From Atopsyche davidsoni (Eukaryota > Arthropoda > Insecta > Trichoptera > Hydrobiosidae), in the NCBI GenBank assembly GCA_022113835.1, contig JAILWY010000007.1:7045001-7109000 (forward strand): a DNA stretch of 64,000 bases, given 5' to 3'. Made by a program: the position numbers and the translations under genes. The notes beneath the pieces are model-generated. The model had not been told where the DNA came from and did not search any database. It saw only the letters and a program-made list of their open reading frames with translations. Of the stretch, positions 1 through 12,732 are shown piece after piece. The stretch's first letter is position 1; every line of letters begins with the position of its first letter.

Positions 1-130
1 GTCCATACAAGTTGCGTAAGTACTGCGCTGTGACTTTTACAAATAAAACATGTAGTTACCTACATGTTTTATTTGTCATTTCATACGTGATTTTTGAGAT
101 TAGTAGTGCTTCATTGTTTAGTGCGTTGAC

Positions 131-1795
131 ATGTCGGTGGAATTACGGAGTGTTAAACAAAATAATTTCCTTATCGGTTTGCCTAGATATCAAATAAATG
201 GTGCAAAATTACCATCTAATCGACAATTTCTCTCGGTCCTATTTTACAATATTCTTGAGGTTAAACTGACTGTTAGTGAAAGTGCAAATCTTGTGATTAG
301 GGAGTGCATCATATATTGGGAAAAAGCAAGAATTCCAACAGGGGCATTTCCTAACTGCGTGAAGAAAATTTTTGATTTATATCATGTTTGGAGAGAGATG
401 CAAAAAAATTGTAAGAAAACTCAGGTTACGTTCAAGAGCCGTGAGAACAATTTCAAAATTGATCTTGATAATTTGTTTGATATTGCACATGCTGATGCTT
501 TTGAGAGAATGAAAATAGAGGAAGATAAATTATTTTTAATGAAACAGAGAGAGCCAGGTCGACCGGGATGCTTAGGTGGTGTTGATAAAAAATTGGCGGA
601 AAAAGAAGATAGATCTAAACAACGACGATTGGAAGAAGAGGAAAGGGTTGTAAGACAAAGAGAATCACTAGCTGCTGAAACTAGAAAATCAAGGGCAGAA
701 GCATTAAAATCTGACTTCCAAAACAATGTACCCGACGTAGTCACAGTCCATTGGGATGGAAAACTATTACCCAGGTTGGATGTACGAAGTTCTAAAGAAG
801 AACGCTTGCCAGTTATTGCTTCGTTTGACGATAAGGAACAGCTTCTTGCAGTGCCGAAACTAGAACATTCTTCTGGAAAACATCAAGGTAAGGCTGTCTC
901 AACAGCTCTTTTTGACTGGAACCTTCACGATAAAGTACAAATAATGTGCTGCGACACAACAGCTTTCAATACTGGCCATATTAATGGAGCTTGTGCTATT
1001 TTGGAGCAAACTTTAGGAAGAGAATTTCTGCTTTTCACCTGTCGTCATCATGTTTATGAATTGGTCCTAAAAGCTGTCTTTGAAAGCAAAATTAAGCAAA
1101 TTACTAGTAGCCCAGATATTCCAATGCTTAAAAAGTTCAGAGAAAATTGGAAAAACATCGACGCTAGTAACATTGAACCATCTCTTAATTTCGTAAAACA
1201 ACGTGTTGCCGAGACAGACATTCAAGCTTTGTTAATATTTTATAAGGCAGAATTAGACAAAGGTTATGTAAGAGATGACTACCACAAATTGGTCGAACTG
1301 TGCGTAATAATTTTGGGAGGAGACACAGAGGAAAAATTAAAACTAAGCCCCCCCGGAGCCATGCATCAGGCACGCTGGATGGCGAGAACGATCTATTCTT
1401 TAAAAAAATTTAAAGAATGCAGAATAACTGCGAAGGACAAAAAGGCTCTACAAGATGGTTTCTTATTTGTCGTGATATTGTATGTTAAACCTTGGCTCGA
1501 ATGTACAGTGGCGATCAAAGCACCTAACCAAGATTTGCGCTTCTTGAAGATGTTAAAAGAGTACGAAAAAGTTGACGCAACAATTTCTAATGCTTCTATA
1601 AGCAAGTTTAGCCATCACTTGTGGTATTTATGTGAAGAGACAGTTATTCTATCACTGTTTGATGATGTAGTTGATAACCAAACTAAGAAGAAAATGATTG
1701 CCAACTTCAACCGGGACAAAACCTCAGATTTTAGCAAACGCGATGACCCGTCAAAGGAAGAACTTCCTCAAAGGTTGTTTGGTAAGTTAAATTGA
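131..1795 (+). CDS. DDE transposase-like protein of an insect repeat family, main exon (554 codons)
   Basis: The product looks like a transposase of the RNase H-fold (DDE) type with hAT-like traits; I recognise it only as a family of uncharacterised insect repeat proteins. Seen: a basic/acidic coiled-coil-like stretch at about residues 150-200; a candidate first catalytic Asp at residue 209 in HWDGK; a candidate second Asp at 275 in the CCDTTAFN motif; a Cys-His cluster at 304-307 (CRHH); and an ARWMAR motif around Trp416 of the kind found before the last acidic residue of hAT enzymes. The start at 131 is chosen because conserved-looking sequence begins there. The reading frame ends at 1795 only because it runs into an intron: a GTAAGT donor follows base 1781 and an acceptor (TTTCCAG) ends at 1876, giving an in-phase join to exon 2. 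The long frame is undamaged, unlike the end of the gene, so loss of function is probably recent or only partial. A cellular gene derived from the transposon is a less likely reading. Confidence 0.72.
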   Translation: MSVELRSVKQNNFLIGLPRYQINGAKLPSNRQFLSVLFYNILEVKLTVSESANLVIRECIIYWEKARIPTGAFPNCVKKIFDLYHVWREMQKNCKKTQVTFKSRENNFKIDLDNLFDIAHADAFERMKIEEDKLFLMKQREPGRPGCLGGVDKKLAEKEDRSKQRRLEEEERVVRQRESLAAETRKSRAEALKSDFQNNVPDVVTVHWDGKLLPRLDVRSSKEERLPVIASFDDKEQLLAVPKLEHSSGKHQGKAVSTALFDWNLHDKVQIMCCDTTAFNTGHINGACAILEQTLGREFLLFTCRHHVYELVLKAVFESKIKQITSSPDIPMLKKFRENWKNIDASNIEPSLNFVKQRVAETDIQALLIFYKAELDKGYVRDDYHKLVELCVIILGGDTEEKLKLSPPGAMHQARWMARTIYSLKKFKECRITAKDKKALQDGFLFVVILYVKPWLECTVAIKAPNQDLRFLKMLKEYEKVDATISNASISKFSHHLWYLCEETVILSLFDDVVDNQTKKKMIANFNRDKTSDFSKRDDPSKEELPQRLFGKLN

Positions 1796-1876
1796 CTTTT
1801 AGTATATTTTATTTAAATATATTTAAATTGTTGTAGATTTTTTTTGTTATTTGTCTTATTTTTATTTTTTTTCCAG

Positions 1877-2177
1877 ACAAAACACTGCATGATTTCGTAT
1901 CGGAAAAAAGCAAACAATTTTTATCACAAGTTTTCTAAAGGAAGATGTATCTTCTTGGAATAATAATGCTGCTTTTCTGGAAGCTAAATGAAAAATTAAT
2001 TATTTGAGAGTTGTGAATGATACTGCTGAAAGGGCTGTTAAAATGATGCAAGATTTTAACGGACTTATCACGGCTGAAGAAGAACAAAAACAGTTCTTGC
2101 TGCGCTGTGTCCAGGAACATAGAAAATTGTATCCGGACTGTAAAAAAACAACTCTAAAAAAAAGTTACCCTGACTGA
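1877..2177 (+). pseudogene. Broken last exon of the transposase-like gene
   Basis: This exon continues the protein after the 1782-1876 intron (D-K-T-L-H-D-F-V...), but the frame stops at 1936-1938. Reading resumes one frame over in a stretch that begins EDVSSWNNNAAFLEAK, meets a TGA at 1989-1991, and then continues with LRVVNDTAERAVKMM and further charged sequence to a final stop at 2175-2177. The VVND-AERAV stretch is typical of the C-terminus of this protein family. The exon therefore carries one frameshift (apparently a one-base loss near 1936) and one nonsense codon. Losing these residues would remove the C-terminal part that in hAT-like enzymes contributes to dimerisation; that functional consequence is inference. 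Confidence 0.65.
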
Positions 2178-2462
2178 TTGTTATTACTTTATGTTTTCGA
2201 TTTAAAATTAATGTTCATCTAATTGAATTTTTACTTTTATTCACTTAATTTATTGCATTTATAATGATTTTATACCAGACCGAAATATCAAGACAAAACA
2301 CGTTTTTTACTAAACTTTGAAGCTCGGTCGGCACGGGTTGCAATTATGCTAGAAAGATGAAATTTTATATTTAAGTATCTTATAGCATTAGTAAAAAAAG
2401 TAGAGGGTATGCATTTCGAAATTTGAAAAAAAAATTTTTTTGGTCATATAAGGGACACCCTA
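2178..2462 (+). mobile_element. 3' flank and possible right terminus of the transposase-like element
   Basis: This AT-rich stretch follows the broken gene and ends in a GGGACACCCTA motif at 2452-2462. GGGTGTCCC-type ends are common in insect DNA transposons. The motif lies where a right terminus is expected, but no matching left terminus is visible before base 131, so it would have to lie upstream of this window. Assignment to the same element is inference. Confidence 0.3.
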
Positions 2463-2492
2463 ATATACATATGTCGATTTTTTTATTAAACG

Positions 2493-2536
2493 TCAATCAG
2501 ATGCGTATTTATTACCCATTAAGGGTTTATTATATT
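2493..2536. repeat. 44-bp dispersed repeat, copy 1
   Basis: The stretch starts TCAATCAGATGCGTATTTAT and matches 61926-61969 with about two mismatches; the first 28 bases are identical. It sits just outside the presumed end of the transposase-like element, so it may be the edge of an older repeat. The family is not recognised. Confidence 0.6.
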
Positions 2537-4940
2537 ATTACTATTATTAGATATGTTATTAATTAATTATTACAAATTTTCTATATAGTTTGTTTATTGC
2601 AAGACAAACAACCGTGCAAACCTCGTATAATGCTTTGATGATGAGGTTGTTGATTTTTGGCAATTTATTTTGGGTACATTTAACTTGGCTCTTTTAGTAA
2701 CTTTAATAAAAATAAAATATTTAATGCAGCATCATAACTGACCTTTGAAGTGCATTATCTAGATGCAGAATCACTGGTACATGTCACACATATCATCATT
2801 TTAATAGCCATCTATTATAGGTCACTAAGTCTTACATAATTATAATCTATTTGATTATTATTTTCTATGAATTACTATATTTCATCGTATATTATTCTAT
2901 CTATTTAAAATAAATTGGATGATTAAAAACATTTTTTCGATCCAAACCAACTTTTATAAAATATTACTAATAACTCAGATAGTCTATATTTAAAATTATA
3001 TTAAAACATAGACGATAAAAAAAAACACTTTTACTAGCAATGTTATGTTTCCAACATTCCACAAGGCAATCAAGAAAATTTAGATAAGAATATAATTGTT
3101 TTTGTTAATGTAAGAATAATTCAAAATTAATTATTTATAATTAGTAAAATAAAACAGTCCTAAGTGGTAATTTTCTGCGGCCCAACTATTAAGCGTTTAT
3201 AAATTAGCATAAATTAAGATGAAATAATTGTTATCTCAATGAATCTCTCATCTGTCCAACAATCTTAGTAGTTTCACATTTCTAAACTACGAGCTGTGAC
3301 TGTGATTTTGTTGTGTCTTGATTTATTATGCTTACTTCAGGTGGACTTTTACTTTTGTCGGGAGAAATAAAATATTACATACTAATTTATACAATCCATG
3401 TCAGTTCATTTTTCAATGTTTTCTTAGAGATATATTTTGACGAGAGAACGAAAGTGAAAATACTCAGTGTTTATAAATTTATCATTATTGTTACATATGC
3501 ATTGATATTCACAATCTAAAGACTCAATGTTCTCTAAATGTTATTTATGCAAGAGGTCCCCTAATGCTTTCAACATATTTTCTGCAATTGGTGCAACATA
3601 TTTTCTGTTGTCATTGTTGTAATAGAGTGTAGGTAGGAATAGAGTTCAAGACACACCTTTAAATCTTATCGTAAGAGTAACTTTTATGGCACTGATGGTT
3701 TTTTCATTTTAATATGAAAGTTTTGGCATAATTTTTGGAACCAAATGAAAAATTAATTAGTAACAAAATTCATATTTTGCTTAGGTCCCACTTTTCTTCA
3801 ATATTATTTCGTATGATGACTGCAATTATGATGTTTGTTTTAAATTATCAATATAAATCACTTCATTGGATTTGGTTGGATTGTTGGTTGGTTTGGATTG
3901 GACTGAACAACTGTTTTTTTTTTATCGCTTATCATATTCCTGATTCAATTATTATTAACTAACATTCCGACTTCTAGCAAAATTTACAATCAAGAATAAG
4001 AAAAAACCTTTCCAGGTGATGACTAAGGCATCATAAGGCTTAGTGAAAAAAGGAACATTACAATTTTTTTTAATTTATACACTCCGTCTATCCAAAATAC
4101 AGAAGACGTTTTTAAGTTCATTTGTAATCTGATTTTTTAACCTGATTATTTATATCTATTTGCATAGTTTATTGAAACAGCCGACTGATATCTAATTCTA
4201 TTCTTTACAATAGACATATGTGTTTCGTATTTAAATTGTTATTTGCTACTGCTAATTAAATACTACATCAGATACTGCATACATGAAAATTTACAGTACT
4301 TGAGCTCTACATTGAATGATAGATGCACCAGATAGAGGATGGTATGTTTCATGATAAAAATAATTGGCAAAAAAAAGGGAAAACTTCTAACTGCTTTGGG
4401 ATGTCAGTGCTAGTAAATTAATCAAAGTTACTAGACCGTGTCATGTTCAGTTATGCTCCATGAATGAGCATACACCCTGCAGAGATACACACGAGGGTTT
4501 TCAGACCAAAGCTTCAATGGTCATATGCTATGGTGGCATACTACAATGCTCTGCAAATGTAAAACTAGATTGTTGCTGAATTTAGAGTAATTATATGTCC
4601 AAATAACTTAATGTAATTAGAGATTCTTTATGAACTTATTAAAATTCATAAATTTTGATTTTAAGGTTTTATATAAAATACAGTTTGTGGACTTACTTCC
4701 AAGATAAAAATGCAACTTGTTTTCTCGGACCATGAGATAATTTAATTTTTAAAAATAATTTTTTATTGATGAAAAAAAATCTTTTTAAACAACATGCTTG
4801 ACTTTTGATTGTACAATGCTCTTTTTTTGTAGGTATTTTTAAAAATTTATCTAAAAAAAAAAGTCTAAAAACTGTAATTTGGTAGGGACAGGGATAAAGT
4901 GAAACGTTTACGGGTTGTGGTAAATAAAAGCAAATACATT
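2537..4940. other. AT-rich stretch without a recognisable gene
   Basis: Only short chance open frames are present. I see homopolymer A/T runs, no tandem arrays and no splice-supported exons. Confidence 0.6.
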
Positions 4941-7900
4941 TTTTAAGTAAATTTTATTGTAAGATTTATCAATCCGCACTTTTTTAACATGTACAACAAA
5001 TTGATTGCTCAGAATTAATTGAAAAGTAGGCACAAATTAAACACACCTTTACGAATTAAAAAAGAAACTGAAATAAATTTCCTAAGTTACTGATTAGACT
5101 GACTTCTAGCGTTTACATTAATGCAAAAAAATAAAATAGTTAATTAAAAAAACAAGTAAAATAAAACCAATCGTATAATTACAAGAATGTGTCATGGCTT
5201 AAATTATTCTCTATGATAGACATTCATAGTTTTCATATTTACCATTACTAAAGACTGTTGGATCTTTACAAACTCACTTCCACATACTTTATTTAACTAA
5301 ACATCATGATTTAAGCATGTGAGCTATTTTATGAAGACCCTTTCGTATGCTTCAACCGATTACTCGACAAGAAAACCATTTCTACCTTATACCTTAAAGA
5401 ATCTAAATAAATTCAAGATGAAGAATTATCATTCAGTCGTCATTTTAAAATGGAAACAAAGAAAACATGCAATTTTTATTTTCGTCGTACTGACATGAAG
5501 CTTCTAACATTTCCTACGGCAGAAAAGAAAGGCTTCACATTGCTACAATGGCAAAAGTATAACTCGTGTTAAGATAGGTTATAAGCACATTACACTAGTC
5601 ATTGGTTATTCCAACAAGACAAAGTAAGCAATTCGAGTTTCATCTTAAATAGTTTGATTTATAAGTATATTTCACTACCAGTTCTGATTTGATTTCATAT
5701 AATGAAGGATATTCGTATTGCCTTTGGTCATAGTACCTTAAAATTGTGTGGTGAATGTCGTTTTTATTGTCTGGAGGCCTGTTTTTATACCTTAGACTTG
5801 CTATATAAAAAAATGTGACAATACTCAACTAGTAAATTTAAACAAGATGATATTTCAGTTATACAAAAAATTTATAATAAATACAGTGGTTCGTGTGAAG
5901 GCAACAACGGATCTAGTTCTATACGGCTGCTGTGATCCAGCGACATTCTTTTGTTAACTCCTAAAGACTATAAAGTAAGTAAAATTATGCTGGAGTGTTT
6001 GAGATACAACTATTTCATATTATTGTTTAAGCTTCTAGCAGGCACTCAAAAAATTACGACATAACAAAACATTGCTTTTTGTATTGTTGTAGGTACTATT
6101 TTCACATAACATTATTACAGGATCATAAAATTTTAATACTGTGACAATGCTACAAATATATCAAAAAAGGTTTAAAAAATATAAGGGATTGCATAATGCA
6201 GCTGTTGAACGTAAAACATGTTATTCAAAATCAATTTTCAAAACATTACAATTTAGCATTTTATAGTTCCACGCCTTGATCAAATCAATGTTAAATACAT
6301 AAAACATTATATTAATTCATAGCATACATATCATCACAGCGCTGAACCATTACTAAAGTAAAGTTTTACTTATCAATTATTATTACATAGGACTACTGAT
6401 TTATCAAGACTAAAATGGTACACAAAATCATAATATGGACAATTTAGCCGTACATAACCTGTACATAATTACAAATAATTTTAAAAATGATCCAAACTAA
6501 TATCAATTATCTAAATTCCCACAACAAGTAATACTTTTAACCGACATCGAACCCATTAATTTAATAGTAAAAAAAAATACAACAGCTCTTACTTATACTA
6601 AGTCATTTAAGCATTATTGAAATTACTTTGAAATAATTTTAATTTTTCGTATGAATGTTACTGAAAAACCGTTGAGCCAACAGACCTAAAAATAATCGCC
6701 AGTCCAGATAAGTTAATCGGTTTATATTCATTTTCTTGTTCAAGGTAAGGTTTTATGAGTAAGTTTGTCAAATGTCTACAATGTTATTTATATATGTATA
6801 ATGTGGAAAACAGGCGTAATTTCAATATAGTTAAAAATGTCTTAGTATAGATAAGGACATGAATATACTTCTAACAAAATATTAATCTAGCAGCCAATTT
6901 GAACATAAACCTCAAAACACAAATTAAATGTTGTATCAAACATTTCATATTTAACATTGAATCGTCTTTATTTTCAATTGTACTACATTTATTCATTTCA
7001 CCATTTTTTATAAACCACCACAAAATCTCAATCAAATTACATGTAACAGTAAATTTGCAGAATCGTGACAAGCACACAGAAAAGCTGATATTTGTGAATT
7101 TTAATCATTACATTCATTTAATTTCACTGTTTACCTATTCGATAATTCACATCTCCCTTATATCTTATTCCCAATGTAAACAGCACCTTGACCTCCACTG
7201 TCCAGCACGCAAGGCATTCAAAACATACCCTAATACCTCTAACGTAACAAACTTCAACAAGCGTTATTCTATACCACATATTATTTATCACAAACATATG
7301 ACAAAAATATTTCATGCAAATATGGCAATGTAATTTTGCTCGTGTGAATCAAGAACGAATCTTGTACTGCCGAACGTCTGGTAGATTCTGAATAGATGAA
7401 TAGTAGCCACATGTTACTGTGAGAAACCAAATATTACTCAAATTTAATTTAATAGTGAATAGGAAGGGTGCATTGATGATGAATGTGTATTGAAAAATAA
7501 TAACAAAAAGGAAACTAATTCACACTGCCGTCACAACATTTTGTGTATATTTGTACTTCATACAAACATTGTATGCATTATTTCACAAATGAATTTTTGG
7601 TCAACAATAGTAATTTACAACTTACATTGAGAAAATATGAATAATATTGACTCGGAATATGTTGACAGCCTTTAAATTATCAATATTATTGAATCAAAAC
7701 ATAAGCCACCAAAATTGATTCAAACAAAACCTCATTATTAATATTTCTTATGGTGAAACATATATCCTAAAATTCTTATGACAATCCTAAAGTATGACTT
7801 AAAATCATATTGTCAACTAAATACAACTATAATGGAACAAATAAAATCACATAACTTTATGACAAATGCATGTCACTTGGTAAATGGTTTATCAACATGT

Positions 7901-10900
7901 TGAGCCTGTACCATACACAATCTTTATATCCTGTGAAAAATTACCTAGTTATTAGTGATAGCTCTCTTGCATATATGAAGTTGAGGGAAATTATAGCCTT
8001 CGAGTTACTTAGAACTTGCAAAGAAGCTTCACCTAATTTTTTAATACATTTACTGGACTCTTGTCATGGTAAATAACGATAGAGGATTTTCTAATTAAAT
8101 ACACACTCTAGGTCGTACTATGATGAAAATGTGAATATATAGACATTGGATTGATAGAGATTATGGATCGATAGAGTTAGTAATCACAGGTTGAGGACAA
8201 AAATGCATTTTTTAAATTCTAAAGACACGGATATCTTTCAACCAGTGAGACACGTCAATCAATCAGATAAATCAAGTCTATGAGAGTGTCTCAGTGAATC
8301 TTACAACCAGGACCATTTAAGATATTCACATTAGACATAGACGTTGATGTGTATATATTGGAGATTTAGTATTGTTTTATAAGATTTTTTTGGTACAGGA
8401 GCTCACAATTGAATTTTGACTAATTAAATAAAAATCACTAAGATTAGTTTAGTAAATAAAATTTTAAGAAATAATATAACCCTACTGGTAAAATTTAGAT
8501 AATGCAAGTTGGACAAAAATAATAGTTATCTTAATTAATAAGAAACCTTTGTTCAATTGAAAATATTATATTTCTGAGAGACTATAAGAACCCGTACAGA
8601 AAACATTATGCACAAACTCGCTGGTAGAAATTCAATTACAAAAGCTAAGGAGAGGATATTTTTTGTATATTTATTAGTCTGTTACTTAAAAAATAAAATA
8701 TTTTTGTTATTTTGCTGGCAAGCTGTTAGAAAATTTACAAATTTACAATGATTAGGTGTAAAACTATATTAATAGTGAACGTATATGTTAAACACAACAT
8801 GCAGAAGAAAAATTGACCAGACTGATATAACATGAGATATATTTGTTAACGCACAACCATTATTTTGTTATTTTGGAATGCGGCCATTCCCTTTGTAAAA
8901 TCTATCCAATCCATATTTAGTTTAGACGTAAATTCATCACTATATTTTATTTCCAACCATTGGTTATATTCTTTAAGAGTTATTTGTGAATAAAAACTAC
9001 AATTTTAGAGAATATTATGATTATCAGATGGTGTGATAGTAAATATGGAGGTGGATAATTCTGCTTATTATTACTTATATTAATTATGTTAAATGCAGAT
9101 ATTTCTCAGTTATGATTGCCTATTGTATTATCTATTTGAAAATAATGGAAAAAATATGAGCAAAATAATTTTATATATGATAAAGTGCATCACAAGATAG
9201 AACTGTCTGGTTTTTATAATGGTTTGCAAGAAATCAATGTTATTTGTGCAGTAAAATAAATAAGTTGCACAGGAATAAATAATTTTGAGAGAGCCATAAG
9301 TAAAGAGCTGCAGGCTTGATTGGGATATTTCACAGCACTGATACATAATAAAATTCAATTTAATGATAATTTAAAGTAATAGAGCAATTTTTTCGATGCG
9401 TAGATATTTGTCTCTTGATAATATAAGTGCTCTATGTCCAGTAAATATAAAGGAATACAGTTTCAAGTACAAATTAAGATATTAGAAAAATGAAAACACG
9501 AGTTTTCATTTATTTTGAGATACATAAATATTACTTATTTAAGCTGGACAAAAAATAGCTTGTATTATTTAAAGACAGTTTAAAATGAATAAAATAGTTT
9601 AATAAATGCTTTCATTTTTAGATATGTGTTTTGAATATCTAAGCGAGTAAAAAAAATAATTAATTTACCCTGTGGACAAGAAAAAGAATAATTTTATATT
9701 AAAAAAAAAGGTATTTTTTTCATACGCATGTAAATGCATAATTTTTTAAAATAAATAATGATCATTTTAAAAATTCAAATCAATGAAATAGCAACTAATG
9801 GTTGAAGATTGCAGAATCTGAAACATAGTCATATTTCGTTGAATATTCCAACACAGAAGCATATTACAAATGTCCAAAGTTCTTAAATAACATAGTAAAC
9901 TGGCAGGACCTCCTTGTTATTTGATCAACGTTATAACACCAGCATCCATTGAAGTATAACAATACATATTCACAGCAAGTCATTATCAGCTATAATATAA
10001 TGTAAATTATAATGTACATTTTAAGTGATATTTATCTTAACACACAAGGTATCAAATATTTTTTCAAGCATTCATTTGTTAAATTTGTATTTTCATGTAG
10101 ACCTTTAAGTACATATCAACTATTTGACATACTAAACAATTTTATTTATATCGAAGTGTCGACAATAAGTAACCTTCATAACCAATACATCTCATTTAAA
10201 CGCACTTCTAAAAACAGTAAATAAAAACATAAGTCTCATCCAAAAAATCTAATACAAACAAAACTCAAAGGTGGTATTTAGGTTTTTACGGCCTAACGGT
10301 AATTTGATATTTTCATGGCTAAAATATGCTAGGCTACAATAACGGCTGAGTCGGTGTACTGCGGGAGGAGCATAAATCGCAGTGCTTATCTACCTTTAAC
10401 AAGTAACATGATACACTCTCGCAGTAGTACATTCTAATTGAATTGAATAATATAATATTCTAATTGAATTGAATTGAAAATTTATAAAAATAAATTTAGG
10501 GGCAGTGAGACGAGAATCCAAAAATCAATTTTAAATATATATTATTTATGCACTGAATGGTTTAGATATTATCTATTGATCAACCAGGTTACTTTTTGAC
10601 TTACCATTTTGATATAAATAAAATAGTAATTGTTCAGATTTAGTAAGCTCTATAAGTAACTTATAAGGATTATTAGCAATATTGAAAGTTATATCTAAGT
10701 ATTAACGGTGTGATCCATTCATAATATGAACTGCTTTCAAAGAAAAGTCATCAAAAACACTTCCATACATAGTGTGTAGCTCAAATTGAGTTGATTTGTG
10801 ATTACTTGACTAGAATATTCCAATGTAACTTTATACAATAATATTAATCATGCGAGTGATATCAACACGTATTATTATGTAAAAAAGTGATATCAATGAC

Positions 10901-12444
10901 ATGACTCATCCTTTCACACCGATGATCATATTATAGATGTAACGATTATTTGGTATTTTATAACTAATTAGATTCCAGTGTGTATTTGAGGAACTAGCGG
11001 GATTTCAAATCGTAAGTTTTGACCATCTTTATTTACACCTTGCATATGTCTCAATTTTAATGAACCGATGATTGTACATTAACAGAAAAATTAAATTATA
11101 CTTTTCGCTTGAAAACAGCATGCAGTTTGCACGGATCGGTTGAAAAACGGTCAAAACATAAAAAAAACACATTTGTAAAAAAAATATAAACACTAAGTAA
11201 ACAATCTTATATACATAAGATAAAAAAAGATACTTTTAGACATGAAACCTTTTTGTTTTAAAAATATATACATGTTTTTTTAATCCGTGCATATTTGGGT
11301 AATTCACAAAGTATGTTGTATGTTTATTTTTTGATATTTTATTTATCATTATTCATTTAATTTAATTATATCAATGCAAATTCTTTTCAACATACGTTGT
11401 AGATATCTTATTATATTGAGAGTCTATCGTTGAATACTATAGCAATTTAAGGTTTTCATTCATTTAACTTAAAATTTACAGTTATGAAAATGATGTAGTA
11501 TGAAATTTCTGTTAATGTATAATCGAATGTGCAACTTAGGAACAATAATAGTTATTGTCTAATACCTGATTTGACGTTAAAGAGATGCAACACTTCACAC
11601 TACTGACAAAAAACATCCCACAAGCAAAGTCACGAAAATGCAAAATATTTACAGTCGTGATAAATATCTTCATAAAAATATATTTTATCCTTCATATACC
11701 TACTATATTATGTTGATTCCAATTAGAAAGATGATTAGGTATATGCGAATTTCACTATCAAATTATTTCCAAACTTTTGTCTCCTCAGTTTTACTTTATC
11801 ATTATCACCTAAAAGCGGGCTCTCAACTATCTAATTATTTTTGTTACAAGTAGGCAGCAGGTAAAAAACTGACTTTACAAAGGCATACAATACTAAACTG
11901 TACGACAAAAAGATTATTATTATCAAATAATAAAAAAATATATATAAACTAAAAAAGTAGCAAAAAATCTCAACGAAAATTTCACAACTATAATTATACT
12001 ACTTCAGAATGACTGGTTGTAGAATTCTAGTGAATTTACACGAGAAATCTACTAAATTAAAATTATTATGTAACTTACGTATTTTGCACAACATAATGTA
12101 AGCACTTAATGTTTCATTGGAGAACTATTCACAATAAACAATATTCAACCACAGCAGTTTAAAAGCGAGGGACACCTTTCAAACATAATGGTTACCATTA
12201 AGTGATTCAAACAAATACGAAAATCTTGTGAAATAAAATGGTAACACAAAATTGTAGCACTTCGCAAAATGATAAAAGTATCAGAAAATAAAACACCTAA
12301 ACTTCATTAGAGTAACTGTACAATGTACATTATTATTCGAAACTTAGCTTAGTAATTCAATAATTATTGATGGTTGATACAATCACCTCAGTTGAACCCG
12401 ACGCAAGTGATAACTGTTTACGGGTACTGTATGCAACGGATACT
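4941..12444 (-). other. Gene-free AT-rich stretch; possible very long 3' UTR of the LPGAT1-like gene
   Basis: It lies directly downstream (minus strand) of the LPGAT1-like stop codon. There are no transposon remnants and no long open frame that looks coding. A minus-strand AATAAA sits at 4953-4958, and T-rich sequence follows it in transcript direction. Several minus-strand TGTANATA (Pumilio-type) words occur, for example opposite 11030-11037. A small GC-richer block at 10340-10435 has short inverted repeats. That the whole 7.5 kb is transcribed is inference; polyadenylation could equally occur much nearer the stop codon. Confidence 0.3.
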
Positions 12445-12732
12445 TTAAAATTCGTACGTTATTCTGTCAATTGTTCCAAAACTATTACAGAAGGTTTGGT
12501 ACAATGTATAAAATATGCGCGCTTGTAGAATTGTAGATATGATGAAGAACAAACTAATTAGGAGGAAGCGCAGTCGGTCTTGTTTCACTAGTGTCGGCTT
12601 GTCGTTTCTTATTTTGCCATCAGGACACGAAGCGGGGAATTGACCGGTTCTGTAGAAATACTCTAGTAGGTGCTCCTTCTCTGCAAAACGTTTGTAAAGC
12701 CACGCCGTCATGGCCTCATGATCTTTGGGAAT
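12445..12732 (-). CDS. LPGAT1: LPGAT1-like last coding exon with C-terminal membrane segment
   Basis: This 288-bp exon (95 residues plus stop) starts after a TTTTCAG acceptor. It encodes [20 protein letters not shown], then [13 protein letters not shown], as in the family, and a hydrophobic segment near the C-terminus. The final ten or so residues show no family similarity, as is usual. Confidence 0.88.
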   Translation of the reverse strand: MPKDHEAMTAWLYKRFAEKEHLLEYFYRTGQFPASCPDGKIRNDKPTLVKQDRLRFLLISLFFIISTILQARIFYTLYQTFCNSFGTIDRITYEF

